DNA from: JAPPKS01 sp963667895
GTDB lineage: Bacteria > Poribacteria > WGA-4E > PCPOR2b
DNA: 64,000 bases
Assembly: GCA_965223985.1 (NCBI GenBank)
Contig: OZ245030.1
Coordinates: 310,001 to 374,000, forward strand
Direction: 5' to 3'
Both the position numbers and the translations under genes were made by a program. The notes beneath the pieces are model-generated. The model was not told the origin of the DNA, made no database searches, and saw only the letters and a program-made list of their open reading frames with translations. Below are positions 36,500 to 45,081 of the stretch, piece after piece (position 1 is the stretch's first letter; each line of letters begins with the position of its first letter).

Positions 36500-38407
36500 T
36501 TGAACGCATATTTCCCCCTTCGAACAAGCGCCCGTTGTAGAATTGTAGCCTTTTTTTCAGTTATGCTACTGGGACTGTGCATTGCAGCACATTCCCAGGA
36601 AGCGACGCTGGGTTTGTCTCAAGCGGTGGCTCAATTTCAAAAGGCGGTAAATGATAACCCGACATCCGCCGAGGCGCACCTGAATCTGGGCTTGGCGTAT
36701 CTGTCTCTCGATGCGACGGACGAGGCGGAAAGGGCGTTTGAAAGCGCGCTTGGGTTGAATTCAAATGATACCAGTGTGTACTATCGCTTGGGCGGCATGT
36801 ACTACCTACAAGAGAAATATGAAAAGGCGATAGCTGTGCTTGAACGAGCTATCCACCAATTTCCGGACTGGGATCAGGCTCACGCGCAGCTGGGAATGGT
36901 TCACTTTCAACGGCATAACTATGATCGAGCAAACGCTGAATTCGAGAAGGCATTTTTGCTCATGATGTCGCCGGAATCTCCGCAGTATCGAACTGAACCG
37001 TCCTCGCCTCAAGCGGGAGTTAGGACATACAAACTGGACTCCCTGCTGCCAGTCCATGTTAGTTACTTTCTAGGGCGTATTGCGTTTGAGCGGGGCAAGG
37101 TTGACCAAGCTGCCGAACACTACGAACGGGCTATCAGCTTGGGACCGCCCCTCTCCAAGGTCTATTTCCAACTTGGATTGGTTTATCTTTCAAAGAAACA
37201 GGAGGATGAAGCAGAAGAAGCGTTCCAAGAGGCTGTTCGCATTGACGCGCAGATGGAAGGCGCTCGCTACCAGTTGGGACTGTTGTATTTTAAGCAGGGC
37301 AAAACGGCGGAAGCGGCAACAGAGATGGAGCGATATCGGCAAATTAAGAGACACTTGGCGACGAAGCAGGCTATTGACAAAGGCCTCAAGAGCATGGCAC
37401 AGGCTGATGCGCTGGGAATACAGCCGGGCTGGGAATACAGCCGTGACAAAATATACGAAGACGCAATACAACAGTTCAAAAAAGCCCTCACACACACTCC
37501 GAACTCAGCCGAGGCTCATAAAGGCCTCGCTCATGTTTATACGATACAAGAGCGTTTTGAGGAAGCAATCGCGGCTCAGCAGCGCGTGGTTGAATTAGAG
37601 CCAGAGCTAGCTGGCGCGCACAGCGACTTGGGATTGATCTGGTTTAAGAAAGCACAGATTTCTAAAAATGAAGACGAGTATAACCATGCCCTTTCAGCGT
37701 ATCGTAAGGTTCTGGAATTCGAACCCGATTCCGCAGTAGCGTGGCAGAACTTGGGCAACATTGCGTTTCAACTGTCCCGATTTCATGAAGCTCAAGAGGC
37801 CTTTGAAAAAGTCCTTTCCTTTGGGTTAGATGACCCGAAGATTCACCTAGCTCTTGCCCGCGTTTACTTACGCCAAGGAATGGTGCAACAGACAGTTCAT
37901 CACTATAAGAAGGTTGCTAGTAACGACCCCGACCTTGCTGAGCCGCATTACATCTTAGGTGCTATCGCTGTCAAGGAAAGACGTTTGGACGAGGGTGCAG
38001 ATAATTTAAACGCTGCGCTGAAACGCCAACCGGACATGGCAGATGCATATTACTTCTTGGGTACAATCTATACGATGCAAAATCAGATTGATGAGGCGCA
38101 GCAGGCATATGAACGGGCAGTATCTCTCGGAACCTCTTTTCCTCACGCTTTTGAACGATTGGCACATCTATACGGCGCCCAGGACATTTACATTGACAGG
38201 GCGCTTGAACTAGCACAAAAAGCAGTCAATCTTCAACCCAACTCGGCGGAATACCTGAACACACTGTCTTGGTTATACTACCGCAGCAAAAACTACGTGA
38301 AGGCAGAGGACACAATCCAGAAAGCGCTGACGCTACAGCCAGATAACCCAACCTATCAGCAGGGGCTTCAAGCCATTCAACAATCTCGTGGGACACAAGG
38401 CAAGTAA
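36500..38407 (+). CDS. Exported TPR protein, long form
   Basis: A 635-residue protein with a signal peptide (VMLLGLCIAAHSQ) and around 14 tetratricopeptide repeats. Clear repeats include AEAHLNLGLAYLSLDATDEA, VAWQNLGNIAFQLSRFHEA and ADAYYFLGTIYTMQNQIDEA. A non-repeat, charged section interrupts the array around residues 160-185. The start is uncertain: TTG 36500 gives a good signal peptide, while ATG 36563 would cut into it. It lies between two PD40 genes, and TPR and propeller genes alternate here. Confidence 0.83.
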   Translation: MNAYFPLRTSARCRIVAFFSVMLLGLCIAAHSQEATLGLSQAVAQFQKAVNDNPTSAEAHLNLGLAYLSLDATDEAERAFESALGLNSNDTSVYYRLGGMYYLQEKYEKAIAVLERAIHQFPDWDQAHAQLGMVHFQRHNYDRANAEFEKAFLLMMSPESPQYRTEPSSPQAGVRTYKLDSLLPVHVSYFLGRIAFERGKVDQAAEHYERAISLGPPLSKVYFQLGLVYLSKKQEDEAEEAFQEAVRIDAQMEGARYQLGLLYFKQGKTAEAATEMERYRQIKRHLATKQAIDKGLKSMAQADALGIQPGWEYSRDKIYEDAIQQFKKALTHTPNSAEAHKGLAHVYTIQERFEEAIAAQQRVVELEPELAGAHSDLGLIWFKKAQISKNEDEYNHALSAYRKVLEFEPDSAVAWQNLGNIAFQLSRFHEAQEAFEKVLSFGLDDPKIHLALARVYLRQGMVQQTVHHYKKVASNDPDLAEPHYILGAIAVKERRLDEGADNLNAALKRQPDMADAYYFLGTIYTMQNQIDEAQQAYERAVSLGTSFPHAFERLAHLYGAQDIYIDRALELAQKAVNLQPNSAEYLNTLSWLYYRSKNYVKAEDTIQKALTLQPDNPTYQQGLQAIQQSRGTQGK

Positions 38408-38760
38408 TACTACACGTCACTAATCTCGTAGTGACTCGACCTTATTGCATCCTTGCATGCATCTTGAGACGGTGAGTCGGGTTTTCGAATCCTACACTCC
38501 TTCCCTCACGAACGGTTGCGCAGCCGCACTGTAAATCGGTTGACATTTGGAGTCATAGGGTATAAAATATTGCTAGGACTGAGTGAAACCGCGTCCTGTT
38601 GAGGTCTCAATCGCGTTCATTTCGGATGTTGAGTTGAGCAATGCGAGAGTTTCAAATTCCTAGCACCGAATAGAGGAATTTAAGGTGACCTTGGGACTGT
38701 TCAGCCTAGTATCGTGTCGTCCGATCCAAAATTCCAACCCAGTTAGAGGAGATGATAGGA
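38408..38760. other. Intergenic region with hairpin and promoter
   Basis: No gene is visible. A 7-bp hairpin at 38416-38435 (GTCACTA/TAGTGAC, ATCTCG loop) lies just after the TPR stop, without a T run. The promoter at 38540-38568 is listed separately. A stretch near 38482-38492 resembles a tRNA T-loop but no cloverleaf forms around it. Confidence 0.45.
38540..38568 (+). promoter_or_regulatory. Sigma-70-like promoter for PD40 paralogue 2
   Basis: TTGACA is followed after 17 bp by TAAAAT, 190 nt upstream of the start of the PD40 gene on the same strand. The consensus -35 and ideal spacing make this one of the better promoter candidates in the window. Confidence 0.55.
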
Positions 38761-39783
38761 ATGCAACTCAGATTACCATCACTTACACAAACTCTTTTTT
38801 CAGTTATTTTGCTATTGCTTTTTATGAGTAGCTTGGTTCTTTCCGCAGGCGCTTACGCACAGCAGGCACCCGATGACCCGACAATCGTATTTTCCAGCAG
38901 CCAACCGGACGGCGATCTTTGGCTGATGGACCCTGATGGGGAAAATTTGCGTCCGCTAGTAGACTTACAACTGAAAGCAGATGTCCAACCCTTAGGCGTA
39001 AGGTGGTCCCCGGATGGCCGAAGAGTTGTGTTCCATGCCGAGCTGAACGATAACGTTGATATCTACGTTGTAAACTCCGACGGGGGGAAACTCAAGAGAC
39101 TAACCAACCATGACGCAGAAGATAGCTGGCCCACTTGGCATCCCAGCGGTCAGCGGCTTGCGTTTTCTACTAATCGTGACGGCAACTATGAAATCTACAC
39201 GATGACAGCTCAGGGAAACGTGGGGGTGAATCTCACAAACGATCCCGCCCCCGACAAGCAACCGGATTGGTCGACAGACGGTCGAAAGATTGCGTTCGCT
39301 ACCAAGCGGGGCAGAACTCTTTCAGATGTCTACACCATGGATGCAAATGGCGAAAACTTGCTGAATCTTACCAACCATCGCGGCGATGACGGCTACCCCC
39401 GTTGGTCGCCAGACAGCCAACAGATTGTCTGGACCTCCCGACGCAATGGTACCGGCGATGTCCACACAATGGATGCTAATGGAGAAAATGTAAAGAATCT
39501 CACGCCCGGACCGCGCTGTGACTTTGACCCGGCGTGGTCTCCGGATGGTACAATGCTCGTCCTATCGGATGCGCCGTTTGTGGAAATCGCCATAATGGAC
39601 TCAGATGAAGTCATAAACGATTTGCGTGCCGACGGAAGAGTTCTACCACTGGGCGCAGAGTGGCAAGGAAGTCGCTCCCCAGACTGGTTTGACCCTGATT
39701 TTGCTGTGGAGTTCTCTGTGTCTCCTGGCAATAAGTACCCCTTGACCTGGAGTTGGATTAAGCAGGTGGGACACAGGGAGTAA
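38761..39783 (+). CDS. Exported TolB-like PD40 beta-propeller protein, paralogue 2
   Basis: Same architecture as the gene at 35382: signal peptide (SSLVLSAGAYAQQ), blades WSPDGRRVVFHAE, WHPSGQRLAFSTNRDG, WSTDGRKIAFATKRGRT, WSPDSQQIVWTSRRNG and WSPDGTMLVLSD, then SPDWFDPDF and the tail motif VSPGNKYPLTWSWIK. The ATG at 38752 sits one base after the AGGAG site, too close, so ATG 38761, with GAGGAG nine bases upstream, is preferred. It has its own promoter candidate, so it may be expressed separately from paralogue 1. Confidence 0.87.
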   Translation: MQLRLPSLTQTLFSVILLLLFMSSLVLSAGAYAQQAPDDPTIVFSSSQPDGDLWLMDPDGENLRPLVDLQLKADVQPLGVRWSPDGRRVVFHAELNDNVDIYVVNSDGGKLKRLTNHDAEDSWPTWHPSGQRLAFSTNRDGNYEIYTMTAQGNVGVNLTNDPAPDKQPDWSTDGRKIAFATKRGRTLSDVYTMDANGENLLNLTNHRGDDGYPRWSPDSQQIVWTSRRNGTGDVHTMDANGENVKNLTPGPRCDFDPAWSPDGTMLVLSDAPFVEIAIMDSDEVINDLRADGRVLPLGAEWQGSRSPDWFDPDFAVEFSVSPGNKYPLTWSWIKQVGHRE

Positions 39784-39893
39784 TAAACCAATTTAAGATG
39801 ACGAACCGGTAGGGGAATCTCAAATCTGTGCCATGGCAAACTGCAAAAAACACAATCTTGGTATTTTTCTAACAATCGGAGGTCAAGCAGATA

Positions 39894-41372
39894 ATGAGTG
39901 CTAAGAAGACTTCAGGTGCTTTGATGACATCGTTGGTTCTTCACGGAGTTGCTGTGCTGATTCTCGGTGTTTATCTGGTCACGCAAACCCCGCAGTTCAA
40001 AGACTTAGTCGGCGCCGAAGTGCTTAATCCAGGAGAGCCACCTAAACCACAAGTACGTAAGCCAGTTATCAGACAGATTAAACCTACAATTCTAACTAAT
40101 GACACCGTGGTCGTTGAACAGGTTCAGGTCCAACCTAGAGTCACAACCGCAGCCGTTGTTCGTACAAGTACCATCGAGCCGCAAACGGTGCTCGAATTCT
40201 CGAATAAAGTTGTCAAACTCAACCAACCCATCAATCCTAATGTTCCCAAGGTCGTTAATCCGAATGCCCCAATACCGCAAGTGACGACACATGCCGATTT
40301 GCCGGTTTCTGACGCACCGGGCGCATTGGCATTTTCTGGTCCTGTTGCGTCTGCCCCAAGTGCGGGTCCGTCGAAAATTGGACGCGGGATTGCTGGGGGG
40401 ATAGTGCAGGTGAAGGCTGGTTTTCAACGTCCTCCGGGCTTGATGATGGTGGAGCAGGTTGGCGCTGCGCGTGATGCGCTAGGCGATGTAGTTGAAAGCA
40501 TCACACTCGGTAATGTTGCTGTGCCGCCACTAGCGAGAGGGGAACCTGGGGGTCGAGTCATCGGTAAAGGTCGCGATATTCAAGGTGTCTTCCGTTTTAC
40601 CCGCATTCGCCATACCCTCTCTGATTGGTGGGCCGATGCGTCTTCGTTGAATGCGCTGACCAAATGGCTGAATGAGCGGACAAAAATTAAGGCGGACATG
40701 AATGTTGAAGGCGGTGCGCTGAAATTGACGGATGCCAACTTACAAAAAACGCCTATGTCATTTATGACAGGGCATGACCCCGCAATTGTTCGTTCCCATG
40801 GACTCGCTCAGAAGGGTGGTTTTGGTGCGACGCTGAACAGCAGATTTACGGAACCGGAAGCGGCAGGAATGCGCCGATATCTTGTTGATAGAGGCGGTGT
40901 CCTTGTCTTTGACGATTGCGGCGTGAACGCGGCTGGTCAGGCGATGGTTCGCATATTCCTCGCCCAAATGCGCTATGTAATGCCAGAATATCAGGTTGAG
41001 CGGATTCCTAACGACCACGAGGTCTATAACAACTTCTATGAGATGGGCGGTCCGCCGGTTGGGTTCGATATCTTCTGGTTTGGCACGAAAGCACCGAAAC
41101 GGAATTTTCTCGAAGGAATCTCCGTTGGTGAGAAGCTTTCGGTGCTGTTAGTGCGCCGTGATTATATGTGCGCGATGGAGGCGGTAAGCCTACCGACGCG
41201 TTCGGTGCATTACTCTCCAGGGGTATATCGGTTTATGACAAACGTTGTTGTTTACTCATTGACCCACGGTCAGATTTCCGATTACTCCAACTATATCCCG
41301 GAGGATCAGTTAGCTGAGCAGAACCTGCCGACGCGCGCGCCAGAAGCCGCTAAAATTGGAATCGTTGAGTAG
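39894..41372 (+). CDS. DUF4159 protein with TonB-like N-terminal anchor
   Basis: A 492-residue protein. The N-terminus has one membrane helix (ALMTSLVLHGVAVLILGVYLV) and a Pro/Val/Gln-rich spacer up to about residue 170, a layout like TonB-type or periplasm-spanning proteins. The C-terminal ~260 residues match DUF4159: FRFTRIRHTLSDWWADASSL, LVDRGGVLVFDDCGVNAAG and the end region NVVVYSLTHGQISDYSNYIP. DUF4159 resembles the glutamine-amidotransferase fold but its function is unknown. A GGAGG site precedes the ATG. It sits between two PD40 genes, suggesting an envelope complex. Confidence 0.8.
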   Translation: MSAKKTSGALMTSLVLHGVAVLILGVYLVTQTPQFKDLVGAEVLNPGEPPKPQVRKPVIRQIKPTILTNDTVVVEQVQVQPRVTTAAVVRTSTIEPQTVLEFSNKVVKLNQPINPNVPKVVNPNAPIPQVTTHADLPVSDAPGALAFSGPVASAPSAGPSKIGRGIAGGIVQVKAGFQRPPGLMMVEQVGAARDALGDVVESITLGNVAVPPLARGEPGGRVIGKGRDIQGVFRFTRIRHTLSDWWADASSLNALTKWLNERTKIKADMNVEGGALKLTDANLQKTPMSFMTGHDPAIVRSHGLAQKGGFGATLNSRFTEPEAAGMRRYLVDRGGVLVFDDCGVNAAGQAMVRIFLAQMRYVMPEYQVERIPNDHEVYNNFYEMGGPPVGFDIFWFGTKAPKRNFLEGISVGEKLSVLLVRRDYMCAMEAVSLPTRSVHYSPGVYRFMTNVVVYSLTHGQISDYSNYIPEDQLAEQNLPTRAPEAAKIGIVE

Positions 41373-41568
41373 ACTCCACGGTTCGTTGGTCGATCGGGGA
41401 TGATTCCGTATGCCACAATGCCTATCCGGACACGTCGTAACATACAGATGAAATTGGCGCACAGCAATTCGTTACCCTAGTTTATTCCCTAACAGGAGCG
41501 TTTTTCAGTTAGTAAATTCAGAGACCGGCGCTTGCCGTGATTTTCAACTCATCAAGAGGAGGCAAAAA

Positions 41569-42612
41569 ATGCAAAGTAATAAGCTATCAGGTATGGGAAT
41601 CAGGATATTCACTAGCTTGGTTTTCTTAATCACTATCATCTATCCAACGTGTTCGCGGGCGATCGCCCCCGACAAACCCACCTTCGCAGTGTCTGGCGAG
41701 GGAGCTATTTTTTTGACAGACATTGAAGCAAAACTCGGCGACGTGCAAGCGCTGGTGGATATAAAGACAGATAACGACGACCGGCGACCGCTTGGAATCG
41801 AATGGTCTCCGGATGGGCGAAGGCTTGCGTTCCATGCTACGGTAAAGAAAAACACCGATATCTATGTAATAGGGGCTGATGGCAAGAATCTCAAGCGAAT
41901 TACAGACCGTGAAGGAGAGGACAGTTGGCCAGATTGGCACCCTGGAGGCAGGAAGCTCGCTATCGCCTCCGACCGGGACGGGAACCTCGAGATCTACGTA
42001 ATATCGGACGGCGGGAATGCTATCGCCAACCTCACAAACGACCCAGCCCCAGATAGAATGCCCTCATGGTCGCCGGATGGTCGGCGAATTGCGTTCGCTT
42101 CCAAACGAGGACGGACGCTCGGAGACATCTACGTGATGAATTCAGATGGGGGGAACCAGGTAAATTTCACAAATCACAAGGGTGAGGACATCCAGCCCGA
42201 ATTTTCGCACGATGGGGACCGGATTGGATGGATTACGCGACGGGACGGAACCGGCAACGTGTGGGTAATGGACGCCGAACTCGGTGAAGATGGCGCCCAA
42301 AATGTATATGAAATTTTTAGCCAGGAAGAAAAACAAGATCTAACATGGAATCCGGACGGCAAGGAAGTAGCAACGATTATGTTCGCAGGCGGTTCCGCGT
42401 GGATTGTTATATACGAAGTGAAGGCGAAGGCAGGCGAGGGGAATCACGAACTTCGGCTCGATATGCCGGTAATTGGGCAGGCTGGTTCAATCAACCGGGC
42501 TCCGGCGTGGTTCGACCCGGACTTTATCGTTGAGTACGCAGTTTCTCCTGCCGGCAAGCAACCTTTGAGTTGGGGCTGGATCAAGCAGTTGGGAAGTTCA
42601 TCGTCTAGATAA
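41569..42612 (+). CDS. Exported TolB-like PD40 beta-propeller protein, paralogue 3
   Basis: Third member of the family, 347 residues, with a strong AGGAGG site. The signal peptide ends near CSRAIA. Blades include WSPDGRRLAFHATVKKNTDIY, WHPGGRKLAIASDRDG, WSPDGRRIAFASKRGRT and FSHDGDRIGWITRRDG. The C-terminal part shows APAWFDPDF and VSPAGKQPLSWGWIK. Its closest relative here is paralogue 1, judging by the shared NHKGEDIQP/NHKGQDIQP step. The three copies probably arose by local duplication. Confidence 0.87.
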   Translation: MQSNKLSGMGIRIFTSLVFLITIIYPTCSRAIAPDKPTFAVSGEGAIFLTDIEAKLGDVQALVDIKTDNDDRRPLGIEWSPDGRRLAFHATVKKNTDIYVIGADGKNLKRITDREGEDSWPDWHPGGRKLAIASDRDGNLEIYVISDGGNAIANLTNDPAPDRMPSWSPDGRRIAFASKRGRTLGDIYVMNSDGGNQVNFTNHKGEDIQPEFSHDGDRIGWITRRDGTGNVWVMDAELGEDGAQNVYEIFSQEEKQDLTWNPDGKEVATIMFAGGSAWIVIYEVKAKAGEGNHELRLDMPVIGQAGSINRAPAWFDPDFIVEYAVSPAGKQPLSWGWIKQLGSSSSR

Positions 42613-42987
42613 TAGTGCGAGACCAGCAGCCGCGTTCCAATTGATTCCAGCAACGATCAACGTCTAAGGGCTGTCATGCAGTAGGGTTTAGGTTGGCGGA
42701 GTGTGAATTCACGGTGTCTATATTTGTGGAACGAGCGATGATGGGAATGGGCAAGCGTCCGTTGGTTAAGTTGTCCAGCTCTTATAGCCTATGTGCAAAG
42801 TAGGTAGGAAACCATTGGTCGATCATTGGAAAATCAAAATCATCGAATTTACAGGGCATTTACCCCAAAATGGCTTCTCTCGAAGAGGGATTTGGACTAT
42901 TCAAACAGGCTCTAAATTCGAGGTCGTGCCCCAAACATAGAAATCGAGCGGATATTCCCCCGAACTCAAATATGGAGGATTATTCTT
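42613..42987. other. Intergenic region without recognised features
   Basis: I see no gene, clear hairpin or promoter in these 375 bp apart from the GGAGG site that belongs to the following WD40 pseudogene. Confidence 0.4.
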
Positions 42988-43802
42988 ATGAAGAAAGCGC
43001 TGTTTTCCAAGTTTAGCCTATTATTCGTTTCGGCTCTATAGTCTACCGCACAGCTACGCGCAGGATTCTCTGCAGTGGGGATTACCCGAGGGCGCCAAAT
43101 TGCGCCTTGGTCAAGGCAGGATACACGAAATAGTGTATACGCCCGATGGTACCGGACTCGCGGTCGCCAGTGGAATCGGTGTTTGGCTTTACGATACGGC
43201 GACCCATAAGGAAGCCGACCTGCTTGCCGGGAATACGGACGTCGACAGCATTGCGTTTACTCCCGATGGCAGCACAATCGCAGGGGCAAGTTGGGACGAT
43301 GACATTCGACTGTGGGACGCCGCAACGGGAAAACATCTGCAAACGCTCAACGGGCATACGCGTGAGGTCTATTGCGTTGCTGTTCCGTCCCAATGGACGC
43401 ACCCTCGCCAGTGGGAGTCGGGACGGCACCGTATTGTTGTGGCAACTGTCCTCTTCAACCGCATTTGGGGTGGAACCGTTGGCAAGAGGCACTACGACGC
43501 TGGGGAACATCAAACGGACAGCGTTGCTGCACAATTATCCCAATTCGTTCAACCCCGAAACCTGGATACCGTATCAGTTGGCAAGAGATGGTCTCGTGAC
43601 CTTGACCATCTATCACCAGAGCGGTCATATCGTCCGCACGCTCGACATTGGACGTCAACGGGGACCTTACCGAGATTATAGAAAAGCAGCGTATTGGGAC
43701 GCTCGTGACCAATACGGAGAACCCGTCACGAGCGGCACCTATTTCTATCAACTCCGGGCGGAGGATTACACCGCGTTACGGCAGATGGTGATTGTCAAGT
43801 AG
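42988..43802 (+). pseudogene. WD40-repeat protein with C-terminal FlgD/T9SS-like domain, two frameshifts
   Basis: The ATG with GGAGG starts a signal peptide (MKKALFSKFSLLFVSAL) that runs into TAG. In the next frame come YAQDSLQWGLPEGAK, IHEIVYTPDGTGLAVASGIG and AFTPDGSTIAGASWDDDIRLW. After a second frame change near 43380 comes PNGRTLASGSRDGTVLLWQL. The protein ends in a module of about 95 residues starting LLHNYPNSFNPETWIPYQLA and ending RQMVIVK, which resembles the FlgD-Ig/T9SS type A sorting domain common in Poribacteria-like genomes. Only about three WD40 blades remain, so an internal deletion is likely as well. A decayed exported protein is the best reading. Confidence 0.8.
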
Positions 43803-44049
43803 CGCCACACAGTTGGGGTAAGAACCGAGAATTTCAAAAAACCAGTTTCTGAAGTGTCTGCGAGCGACATGATTAGATGCGACTGAGAGTGTCAGCACGT
43901 AGGTTAGGTTGAGCGGTGAAGGAGCGAATAGCGACTGCGATAGTTTTCGGGGAATACTATCGCCCACGTTATTAACTCGGTTGATCCTTGGTTGTTTGGC
44001 GCCGTAGGCACCGTGTCTACATTACGTTGTCGCCAGAAGGAGAGAAGCA

Positions 44050-44994
44050 TTGCAACATTTGAAACAATCGTTCTTATTCTTATTGCTGACGGCATTTATG
44101 CTCATCATTGGATTAATTTCCATTAACCACCTCCAAGCGGGCGAGAGAGGGCATTCTGAGCCCGCTACCAGTCCCATTGCTATTCAAGATGATTCCCCTT
44201 TCCGCGAGAAGTGTTACATGTGCCACGGAAATGAAGCAGCTTACGCTGAATGGAAGACTGCTGGACATGCGAAGGCATTGATCAACCTTGACCACGGGGA
44301 CCATCCAGTGCGCGTCTCTTGCCTGAGTTGCCATTCTGCTGGATATGCGGTTCATTCCCAGATTGCCAATCCAAAAGAACGCCCGTACAATCTAGAAACT
44401 GCTGTGAACGCTGTCAGCTGCTCATCGTGCCATTTGCATAGCAGCAATCGCGAGCATCTCTTGGTAAAATCGCCTAGGAAGCTCTGCGTTTCCTGCCATA
44501 AAATAGATTGCGGATGCGCCGGAGCGGGGATTATCCACCAATCTCAGGCGGAGATGTTCTTGGGCCGTGACGGGAAGGGCATCAGGCGAAAGCCTTCGCC
44601 ACACGTTAGAGTCATGAAGAAACGATGTATACATTGCCACATGGCGAAAAAAGAATCGAAAGATGAAGTCGCTCAACGCGGCGGACATACCTTTATCGCG
44701 GACTTCTCGATTTGTGCCGATTGCCACGATAATATGGAAGCTAGGCTTAAAGGGTATCGTGCAGAGATTGAAGGTAAAATGCAAGCGGCAAAAGCCATGC
44801 TCGACCGTGCGACCGATTCAGACAGTGAAGCGTATAAGGCGGCAAAGTGGAATTATGACATGGTAAAAGGCGACAGCGGTTATGGGCTACACAATATCCC
44901 ATACGCAAGGATGTTGCTGGATTACAGCCTCTCCTTGAAATCTACACTGCTGAATTCAGAGGGCGGGAAGGCTGCTGCTACCGGTGGGGAGTAA
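44050..44994 (+). CDS. Exported hexaheme c-type cytochrome
   Basis: A 314-residue periplasmic electron carrier. Signal anchor FLFLLLTAFMLIIGLISI, then six CxxCH haem sites: CYMCH, CLSCH, CSSCH, CVSCH, CIHCH and CADCH. The fourth is followed by DCGCAGAGIIH, an extra pair of cysteines of unknown role. The C-terminal helix AAKWNYDMVKGDSGYGLHN resembles the tail of nitrite-reductase-related and other multihaem cytochromes. The start is TTG 44050 with AGAAGGAGAG upstream. No catalytic partner is encoded nearby; the redox role is open. Confidence 0.85.
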   Translation: MQHLKQSFLFLLLTAFMLIIGLISINHLQAGERGHSEPATSPIAIQDDSPFREKCYMCHGNEAAYAEWKTAGHAKALINLDHGDHPVRVSCLSCHSAGYAVHSQIANPKERPYNLETAVNAVSCSSCHLHSSNREHLLVKSPRKLCVSCHKIDCGCAGAGIIHQSQAEMFLGRDGKGIRRKPSPHVRVMKKRCIHCHMAKKESKDEVAQRGGHTFIADFSICADCHDNMEARLKGYRAEIEGKMQAAKAMLDRATDSDSEAYKAAKWNYDMVKGDSGYGLHNIPYARMLLDYSLSLKSTLLNSEGGKAAATGGE

Positions 44995-45081
44995 CCATAC
45001 GCTACAAAAGCACGGATGAAATTCGTGTGTTGTGGGTTTTGTCAGCTTTGGTCTGTGTCAAGTTCGGAAGAGATTTTTTAC

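Noticed and set aside
38470..38545. tRNA gene (TTCGAATCC-like T-loop)
   Set aside because: No matching acceptor, D or anticodon stems could be formed around it.
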